From NCBI GenBank assembly GCA_030430385.1, contig JAUIFO010000004.1, positions 124,001 to 188,000 of the forward strand: a stretch of DNA of 64,000 nt, read 5' to 3'. A program made the position numbers and the translations under genes. The first letter of the stretch is position 1. Each line of letters opens with the position of its first letter. This stretch comes from Bacteroidia bacterium. Its GTDB lineage: Bacteria; Bacteroidota; Bacteroidia; Flavobacteriales; Flavobacteriaceae. Under the pieces are notes generated by a model, which saw nothing but the letters and a program-made list of their open reading frames with translations, was not told the DNA's origin and did no database searches. This document shows, one piece after another, positions 58,252 to 64,000 of this stretch.

Positions 58252-59088
58252 TTAGTACTCCATATCTACCATACCTTGTGATAAACTTAAATCGGCTCCA
58301 TCTAATCTGGTTACAATACCACCAAAAGTACCTTGAATAGTACCACCAGAATTTACTGTAATGGTGTTCGTGAAATCATCAAAACCATCTGTATTTGGAA
58401 AGTATTCTCCACCATTAAGCGTTAACTTAAAATTCTGCATCACATCAACTCCTGTTGTGCCTTCAGGTACTTCAAAATAAATGTGATAATCAGCTCCTTG
58501 TTCTGTATTACTTCCACTAACAATCACCACTCCAGAGTTTAAAGTTGCACTATTAGAAATAAAAGAGATGTTCAATGTTCCTGTGGTAACACTCAAAATG
58601 CCAGAACCACTAGCAAACGCACAATTTCCTAAACCATCAATAATACTTTGAATACTCCCATCTGAATCACCACAAGCAGCGATTTTATTTTGCAGCGCAG
58701 CCTTATAAGCATTACATAAGTCTGTGTCTGTAGTATTTTCGTTATAAGCTGCTTCTGCTTCATCTGCTAAAGCAGTCGCTGTTTCACACGAATCATTATT
58801 TGTTGATCCACAATCGCCAATACTTTCAATTTGTGCTTGCAATGTCCCATCAGGATCACCACAGAATTGAATTTGTGCCTGAAGTGCATTTCTGTAAGCC
58901 ACACATAATTCAGTATAATTGGTCTCGTTAACTTCTAAAAACGCAAGTGCAGCAGCTTGCGTATTGAGCGCTGCCATTTCACAAGAGTTTTCATTTTGAG
59001 TATCAAATTCGCCTTCTAAAGGCTCGTCTTCACAAGTAAACGCTGTTAAAAACATTAAGCTCAACAACAGCATGGTACATTTTTTCAT
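58252..59088 (-). CDS. Lipoprotein with two four-cysteine repeats (paralogue 2)
   Basis: 278 residues. Signal peptide with Cys19 in LTAFTCEDEPLEGEF. Repeat 1 (about 36-98) keeps C-x25-C-x13-C-x16-C exactly; repeat 2 (about 101-162) is two residues shorter in the first spacer. Helical, Ala/Gln-rich segments with GDPDGTLQAQIESIGDC. The C-terminal beta domain (about 166-278) shares ILSVTTGTLNIS, YFPNTDGFDDFTNTI and IQGTFGGIV with paralogue 1. Function unknown. Preceded by paralogue 3 with 14 bases between, so they are co-transcribed. Confidence 0.78.
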   Translation of the reverse strand: MKKCTMLLLSLMFLTAFTCEDEPLEGEFDTQNENSCEMAALNTQAAALAFLEVNETNYTELCVAYRNALQAQIQFCGDPDGTLQAQIESIGDCGSTNNDSCETATALADEAEAAYNENTTDTDLCNAYKAALQNKIAACGDSDGSIQSIIDGLGNCAFASGSGILSVTTGTLNISFISNSATLNSGVVIVSGSNTEQGADYHIYFEVPEGTTGVDVMQNFKLTLNGGEYFPNTDGFDDFTNTITVNSGGTIQGTFGGIVTRLDGADLSLSQGMVDMEY

Positions 59089-59102
59089 AGCTATATTTAG
59101 TA

Positions 59103-60452
59103 TTAATAATTTATATTGATTATTCCAAGAGGTAATTGTAAAGCGTTATTAAATTCGTCTTGCAAAACACCATAAATGGTTCCTTTTAAGCCGTCACTAT
59201 CATTTTGAATCAGGTTACTCGTAAATGGGAAATTTTGCGTATAGTTAAAATACTCTGTGCCATCTGCTTGTCTGTAAATGATTGTCACTAATCCTGTTTG
59301 ATTATACACATTTAAATTACCTGAAAGATATACATAAGGACTATTACTACCATTTTCAAAACAAAAATTAAAGTACACATTCCCATCTATATCAGAGTTT
59401 GTTGGACTAAAAACAAATGTTCTAACAGCATTGTCAATAACAAGTTTGACATAACTTTCTGAATTAGATGTTTGACAAGAACCCAATGCATCTAATAGTA
59501 ATTGTAATGCTCCTGAAGCATCTCCACAAAAATTAATTTGATCTTGTAATGCATCACGATAAGCGTTACACAATGCAGCATAATTTGAAGCATTAGCATC
59601 TTGATAATTTAAGAATGCTGTTTGGGTAAGGGCTTCCAACTGATTACAATTCAAGTTCTGTTGATAAGAACAATCTCCAATAGAATCTATTTGAGTTTGA
59701 ACGAAACCATCTTCATCACCACAAATAACTATTTGATCGTTTAAAGCTGCAACATAAGCCGAGCAAAACTGTTCATAATCATCAGCAAGAGCCAAGTCTA
59801 AATCGGCTTTATTTTGAAGCGCCATAATTATAGCATTTGTACAAGTGCTTGCCTCTTCTCCAATGCGTTGTAGAGCTATCCTAGAACTCGTTGTAGCAAT
59901 TGATTGAATACTACCTTCACTAACGGTTTGAACATAAGTATATGTAATATCTAACAATTGACCATTAGATCTAAACTCATAAGTCGTTAAGATCTCATCA
60001 ATATCATTGTCTGGGTTTGTTAAATCGCCTTGAAATACCATATCATTACCATCAACAGAATAGGATCCGTTGCCTTGAGCATCTGTAATGTCATTTGACG
60101 ACATGTTCGTACTTCCATCACTATAAACGGTAAGGATATTACTTGTTTGATCACCTTCATAGCTGTAACTATTTTCGTCTTCAAAAGTCAAGAAATAATC
60201 ACATTCCTTATTAGCAATATAAATGTTGATTACATCTGTAGTGCTTTGAGTTGTGGTTTCAATAACAGTATGTGTATAGAGGTAAGACATTTTCCATGTA
60301 CCTAACAAACTTGGATCTTCTTCTTCGATGATTTCCATTTCTTCTTCTTGATTGTTATCATCAGAATCATCATTATCACAAGTAAAGGCTGTTAGAAATA
60401 CAAAAACAAGAGATAGAACGCTTAATCGCTTGAAGTAAAAATTTCGTTTCAT
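59103..60452 (-). CDS. Lipoprotein with lipocalin-like domain fused to two four-cysteine repeats (paralogue 3)
   Basis: 449 residues. Cys25 in LTAFTCDNDDSDDN is followed by an acidic stretch, which fits the surface-export signal of flavobacterial lipoproteins. An N-terminal lipocalin-like domain (about 48-200; LGTWKMSYLY, YFLTFEDENSYSYEG, GSYSVDGNDMVFQG) is related to the single domain of the next protein. Two four-cysteine repeats follow (about 205-268 and 270-333), the first with the exact spacing C-x25-C-x13-C-x16-C. The C-terminal beta domain (about 338-449) resembles those of paralogues 1 and 2 only loosely. Confidence 0.78.
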   Translation of the reverse strand: MKRNFYFKRLSVLSLVFVFLTAFTCDNDDSDDNNQEEEMEIIEEEDPSLLGTWKMSYLYTHTVIETTTQSTTDVINIYIANKECDYFLTFEDENSYSYEGDQTSNILTVYSDGSTNMSSNDITDAQGNGSYSVDGNDMVFQGDLTNPDNDIDEILTTYEFRSNGQLLDITYTYVQTVSEGSIQSIATTSSRIALQRIGEEASTCTNAIIMALQNKADLDLALADDYEQFCSAYVAALNDQIVICGDEDGFVQTQIDSIGDCSYQQNLNCNQLEALTQTAFLNYQDANASNYAALCNAYRDALQDQINFCGDASGALQLLLDALGSCQTSNSESYVKLVIDNAVRTFVFSPTNSDIDGNVYFNFCFENGSNSPYVYLSGNLNVYNQTGLVTIIYRQADGTEYFNYTQNFPFTSNLIQNDSDGLKGTIYGVLQDEFNNALQLPLGIININY

Positions 60453-60462
60453 TCTAAATCAA

Positions 60463-61053
60463 TTATAAACGTTGCCAAACAGAAGTTGAAATAGTTTCCG
60501 TAGTAGCAGCTACACCGCCTTCATTAGTGTTTTGAACTTCATTTTGATTAAACGTTAGAGTTTGTCCGTCTGCACTTAAGGTATAATTTACCGATTGTTC
60601 GCCTTGAGCGACATCCATTGGCATACCATCAAATGTAAACTCAATGAAAGAGCCATCTACAGTCATCACATTACCACTAGTTGAATACGTTCCAGAACCT
60701 TGAACATCTGTATATGAATCGGTATAGGTTGATGTTTCACCATTTACAGTAGTTGACACATCTAACTGATAATCGCCTTCAACAGTATAGTTGGATTCAG
60801 AAAAATTCAAAATGTAATCTGATTCATTTATCGCTACAGAAAATTCAGAAGTAAAGTTAATCCCTTGAAAGTCTGTAGTCGATGTAATATCGGCATTCAT
60901 TTCTAATAAAACCCAAGAACCAACAAGATCAGGATTTGAATCACCAACAATTGGATTCTCGTCATTAGCAAACTCTCCTTCGAGGGCTTCATTTTCACAA
61001 GTGAATGCAGTTAATAATATAAATAATGTAAATAAGTAACTTAACTTCTTCAT
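60463..61053 (-). CDS. Lipocalin-like lipoprotein (paralogue 4, repeats absent)
   Basis: 196 residues. Cys19 in LTAFTCENEALEGEF is the lipidation site and shares its flanks with the sister genes. The mature part (about 38-196) is a single lipocalin-like beta domain: GSWVLLEMNAD, YILNFSESNYTVEGDY, GSGTYSTSGNVMTVDG and a closing SVWQRL. It lacks the four-cysteine repeats. First gene of the minus-strand run, with 10 bases to paralogue 3. Confidence 0.8.
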   Translation of the reverse strand: MKKLSYLFTLFILLTAFTCENEALEGEFANDENPIVGDSNPDLVGSWVLLEMNADITSTTDFQGINFTSEFSVAINESDYILNFSESNYTVEGDYQLDVSTTVNGETSTYTDSYTDVQGSGTYSTSGNVMTVDGSFIEFTFDGMPMDVAQGEQSVNYTLSADGQTLTFNQNEVQNTNEGGVAATTETISTSVWQRL

Positions 61054-61093
61054 AAGATAATTGATTTGTGTATCACAAACATAGCATTTTTAA

Positions 61094-62434
61094 TTAGTTT
61101 TCTGAATTTTCTTTAGGTACTCTATACAATAAAATGATGCCTATAAGAAAGAATACAAAAAGAAATAAAATGGCATATCGCATTGAGCTTACTTGATCAA
61201 CTATTGCAAAAATGCCCATTCCTATTACAATTCCTATTTTTTCAGCGACATCAAAAAAACTGAAATATGAGGTTGTATCTTCTGTTTCAGGCAAAAATTT
61301 AGAATACGTAGATCTTGCTAACGCTTGAATTCCTCCCATTACCAAACCAACAAAAGCTGCTGTAACATAAAACTCAAAGGGTTCTGTCATAAAAAAAGCC
61401 ACCACACATAAAGACATCCAAATAAAATTGATGACAATTAGTGTTTTAATATTGCCGTATTTCGAAGATGCCCTGGATGTTAACACAGCTCCAATAATAG
61501 CTAATAATTGAATGATTAAAATACTCACTATTAATCCAAATGTTTTCTGGCTATCAGTTTCCCAAGCAATTTCTCTTTCTCCAAAATACACAGCCATAAG
61601 CATAATGGTTTGTACAGCCATACTAAACACAAAAAAGGCAACGAGATAACGTTTGAGACGTAAATCGAGCTTTAATTCATTCCAAACCTGTTTCAGTTCT
61701 TTTAGTCCGTTAAACACAACTGCCTTGGTAATTTTATGTCCGCTAGAAACACCTTTAGGTAACCAATAAAAACTATACTGACTAAAGAGAATCCACCAAA
61801 GACCAACAGTAATAAACGAAATTTTCATAGCTTCAAAAGATGCTGCATCTTTACTTTCTTGAGTTGTACCAATATCAAATCCAAACCATTCAGGATACAT
61901 GACCATAGCAAGATTCAGTACTAACAACAAAACACTGCCTACGTAACCCATACTAAAGCCTTTAGCACTTATGCTGTCTTGTTGTTCTGGGTAAGCTATA
62001 TCTGGCAAATAAGAATTATAGAATACCAAACTTCCCCAATATCCTATGAGTCCCATAAAGTAAAACAGAATACTCCAATGAATCATTTCTGGAGAGACAT
62101 CAAAAAAATAGAGTCCAATACATCCTAATCCACCAACATAGCAGAAGAATTTCATAAAATTCTTTTTGTTTCCTACATAATCGGCTATACCTGATAAAAT
62201 TGGCGAAGAAAATGCAACTACCAAAAATGTAAACGCAGTAACCACCTCAATCAAGACGGTTTGCTTAAATTCTAATCCGAATGCAGGAACTAATTCGTCT
62301 TTCGATGAAAATAATGCCGCATAAAATATTGGAAAAATGGATGAGGCAATTGTTAAGGTATATACCGAATTTGCCCAATCGTAAAACGCCCAAGCATTTA
62401 AGAGTTTAGAGCTACCTTTTTGAAGTTGTTTCAT
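61094..62434 (-). CDS. MFS transporter, UMF1/Atg22-like
   Basis: 446 residues from the ATG at 62434 (MKQLQKGSSKLLNAWAFYDW). A longer frame reaches 62503, but its first 23 codons lie over the terminator hairpin of the upstream gene and add no family sequence. About 12 membrane helices; the WAFYDWANSVY motif at the N-terminus and YWGSLVFYNSYLPDIA are typical of the UMF1 family (relatives of vacuolar Atg22). Substrates of bacterial members are unknown. Its start codon touches the T-run of the terminator, which is unusual. Confidence 0.85.
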   Translation of the reverse strand: MKQLQKGSSKLLNAWAFYDWANSVYTLTIASSIFPIFYAALFSSKDELVPAFGLEFKQTVLIEVVTAFTFLVVAFSSPILSGIADYVGNKKNFMKFFCYVGGLGCIGLYFFDVSPEMIHWSILFYFMGLIGYWGSLVFYNSYLPDIAYPEQQDSISAKGFSMGYVGSVLLLVLNLAMVMYPEWFGFDIGTTQESKDAASFEAMKISFITVGLWWILFSQYSFYWLPKGVSSGHKITKAVVFNGLKELKQVWNELKLDLRLKRYLVAFFVFSMAVQTIMLMAVYFGEREIAWETDSQKTFGLIVSILIIQLLAIIGAVLTSRASSKYGNIKTLIVINFIWMSLCVVAFFMTEPFEFYVTAAFVGLVMGGIQALARSTYSKFLPETEDTTSYFSFFDVAEKIGIVIGMGIFAIVDQVSSMRYAILFLFVFFLIGIILLYRVPKENSEN

Positions 62435-62463
62435 AAAAAAAGCTGCTTTTAAGTAAGCAGCTT
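62434..62463 (-). terminator. Terminator of the M48 protease gene, abutting the MFS start
   Basis: AAGCTGCTT pairs with AAGCAGCTT over nine bases around a six-base loop; on the minus strand the stem is followed by TTTTTT and then the ATG of the transporter gene. Confidence 0.85.
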
Positions 62464-62492
62464 CTAAAATACTATTTTTTTGTGAACTATAC

Positions 62493-63323
62493 TTAAAATT
62501 CACCTAAGGGTCTAAACGATGTAATTCCAAACTTTTTAGCTTCAGCCTTAGCACCTGGAGCCCAACTTTGTAAGTTAGAAATACGCGTATCATTTGATGG
62601 ATGCGTACTCAAAAACTCAGGTGGTGCTTGTCCTCCACTATTAGCTTTCATACGCTTCCAAAGTTCGGCAGCTTCATCAGGATTGTAACCAGCAACTGCC
62701 ATTAGTGTTAATCCGATTTCATCAGCTTGTGTTTCATGACTTCTACTAAAAGGCAACATTCCTAACACATTAGAACCAATACCATAGGACTGATTAAAAA
62801 TACCTCGTGTTTGGTCATCTTTTATAGCAATATTACCAGCTACAGCTAAACCCTGCTGAATATAAGCAGCACTCATACGTTGCTGACCATGATTTGCCAA
62901 TGCATGCGCTACTTCGTGGCCCATAATTGCAGCAATCCCAGTTTCATTTTGCGCAATTGGTAAAATTCCAGTATAGAATACAATTTTACCACCAGGCATA
63001 CACCACGCATTTACAGTTTTATCGTCAACTAAATTATATTCCCATTTGTAATCATCTAGATAGCCTTGATGACCATTTGCATTCAACCAACGCTCTGCTG
63101 CTACAGCAATTCTTTGTCCAACACGTTTTATCATATCAGCATCTGAAGTTCCAGTCACCACTTTATTTTCGGTTAAAAATTGATCGTACTGAGAAAACGC
63201 AGCAGGAAATAATTGGTCGTTAGACACAAATGCTAAGGTTTTTTTATTTGTAAAAGGATTTGTAGCACATGATAAGAAAATAAGCAAGGCACCACTAGCT
63301 ACTATAGTGTATTTAAATTTCAT
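62493..63323 (-). CDS. M48-family metalloprotease lipoprotein
   Basis: 276 residues. Lipobox FLSC at Cys19, then ATNPFTNKKTLAFVS. The zinc motif is MGHEVAHALANHG (about 134-146, HExxH), with the third ligand in the SRSHETQADEIGL segment (about 192). Family relatives are E. coli LoiP/YcaL and BepA (YfgC), periplasmic proteases that check outer-membrane proteins. The C-terminal STHPSNDTRI motif is also typical. Ends in the hairpin at 62434-62463. Confidence 0.9.
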   Translation of the reverse strand: MKFKYTIVASGALLIFLSCATNPFTNKKTLAFVSNDQLFPAAFSQYDQFLTENKVVTGTSDADMIKRVGQRIAVAAERWLNANGHQGYLDDYKWEYNLVDDKTVNAWCMPGGKIVFYTGILPIAQNETGIAAIMGHEVAHALANHGQQRMSAAYIQQGLAVAGNIAIKDDQTRGIFNQSYGIGSNVLGMLPFSRSHETQADEIGLTLMAVAGYNPDEAAELWKRMKANSGGQAPPEFLSTHPSNDTRISNLQSWAPGAKAEAKKFGITSFRPLGEF

Positions 63324-63472
63324 CGTTAATGGGTTTTAGTATTATTATATAAAATTACAAAAATCGTTCCGTACTTTTGGACACAACCGCTTACAAAAAA
63401 GTCACTTTTTTCTTTTATCAAGTAAGTTATTACAATAGATGGCGACTTAAATGCTAAAAATACTACTACATT

Positions 63473-63958
63473 ATGAATAGAATCATCCTATTATTGACCA
63501 TAACCTTATTTTATAGTTGCAATAGTGTTGCACAAAAAAAGGACATAAAGAGCAATGAAACATTTGAGGTCACTAAAACTGAAGCCGAATGGAAACAAGA
63601 ACTAACTCCTGAGCAATTCTATGTCCTAAGACAAGCTGGAACAGAACGTCCATTTTCTAGTGAATTGAACAAAGAGTATCGTAAAGGTGTTTTTCATTGT
63701 GCTGCGTGTGACACACCTCTTTTTGAAAGTGCACACAAATTTGATTCTGGTACAGGATGGCCAAGTTTCGATCAAGAAATTGAAGGCAATGTCGCGTTCT
63801 CAGTTGATTATGACTTAGGCTACGCAAGAACAGAAGAGCATTGTGCTACTTGTGGAGGCCATTTAGGACATGTATTTAATGATGGTCCGAGAGCAACTAC
63901 TGGAAAACGTCATTGTATCAATGGTGTGGCTTTAAAGTTCATTCCTAAAGATCAATAA
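63473..63958 (+). CDS. msrB: Peptide-methionine (R)-S-oxide reductase
   Basis: 161 residues. Signal peptide with a lipobox-like YSCNSVAQ (Cys16), so the enzyme is exported or lipid-anchored rather than cytoplasmic. The MsrB domain (about 37-158) keeps both zinc CxxC pairs (CAACD, CATCG), the GTGWPSF motif, and the catalytic cysteine in RHCINGVAL near the C-terminus. It repairs oxidised methionine in envelope proteins. The residue after INx is Gly instead of the more common Ser. A TACTTTTG box at 63372-63379 is a weak promoter candidate. Confidence 0.92.
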   Translation: MNRIILLLTITLFYSCNSVAQKKDIKSNETFEVTKTEAEWKQELTPEQFYVLRQAGTERPFSSELNKEYRKGVFHCAACDTPLFESAHKFDSGTGWPSFDQEIEGNVAFSVDYDLGYARTEEHCATCGGHLGHVFNDGPRATTGKRHCINGVALKFIPKDQ

Positions 63959-64000
63959 CAAGAGTTCGTAAACTTCGTTATGGCAATATAAAGACTATCA

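Noticed and set aside
62435..62503. Longer N-terminus for the MFS transporter
   Set aside because: The added codons translate a terminator hairpin and overlap the end of the M48 gene.
1..64000. Phage, transposon, integron or toxin-antitoxin elements
   Set aside because: No integrase, transposase, terminal inverted repeats, attachment-site repeats or small toxin pairs were found on reading both strands.

Overview
The window reads as the chromosome of a low-G+C Bacteroidota, most likely a marine member of the Flavobacteriaceae. The evidence is protein-level: C-terminal type A and type B sorting domains of the type IX secretion system (T9SS), a PorP/SprF protein, PorQ, a PorE-like OmpA protein, and lipoproteins with acidic residues after the cysteine. 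At DNA level several genes carry the Bacteroidota -7 promoter box TANNTTTG. No phage, insertion sequence, CRISPR array, tRNA or rRNA gene was seen.

Layout. 1-3714: end of a polysaccharide locus (CapD/FlaA1-type enzyme, Wza-like exporter, Wzc-like kinase). 3780-6638: proline dehydrogenase, divergent aroB and an NTF2-like protein. 6829-11978, minus strand: RecD-like helicase, DUF4126 protein, kdsB, a HAD phosphatase, kdnB and an acyltransferase; kdsB and kdnB point to modified Kdo (Kdn8N-type) sugar for lipopolysaccharide. 12172-17605, plus strand: a membrane protein, DUF3822 protein, rsmD, then dnaX, a lipoprotein and miaE, with RNase P RNA (rnpB) on the minus strand between rsmD and dnaX. 17642-22962: a secreted type A T9SS protein, a beta-barrel protein and a sixA-ppk1-ppx polyphosphate operon.

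23283-38803 is the centrepiece: a small secreted protein, a 4029-residue T9SS type B surface protein (VWA domain, SprB repeats, about 27 single HYR-like repeats of two kinds plus three composite blocks), a PorP/SprF protein and a PorE-like OmpA protein. By analogy with sprB-sprF this is a secretion and anchoring unit for one giant adhesin. Its repeats are a mosaic in which distant copies share identical stretches of 100-180 bases, a sign of recent duplication or gene conversion.

38905-43577: a membrane protein with the zinc and catalytic signature of LAS-type murein peptidases, a CAP lipoprotein, a TIG/kelch-like lipoprotein, pdxH and an unknown protein. 43564-48267, minus strand: pyrR-pyrB-unknown-rnz behind their own promoter, and rpsA with a near-consensus promoter and long leader. 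48554-53969: a Kbp/YgaU-like BON-LysM protein, and the minus-strand run lon-LysM protein-porQ-cmk.

54200-57240: ECF sigma factor, a membrane partner (putative anti-sigma without the usual zinc motif) and two beta-helical surface proteins (DUF4097, DUF2807). 57302-61053: four related lipoproteins, three of which carry two copies each of a four-cysteine helical repeat I do not recognise. 61094-63958: MFS transporter, M48 metalloprotease, msrB. The best candidates for undescribed biology are the giant adhesin unit with its small secreted companion, the four-cysteine lipoprotein cluster beside the sigma-factor operon, and the LAS peptidase-like protein.
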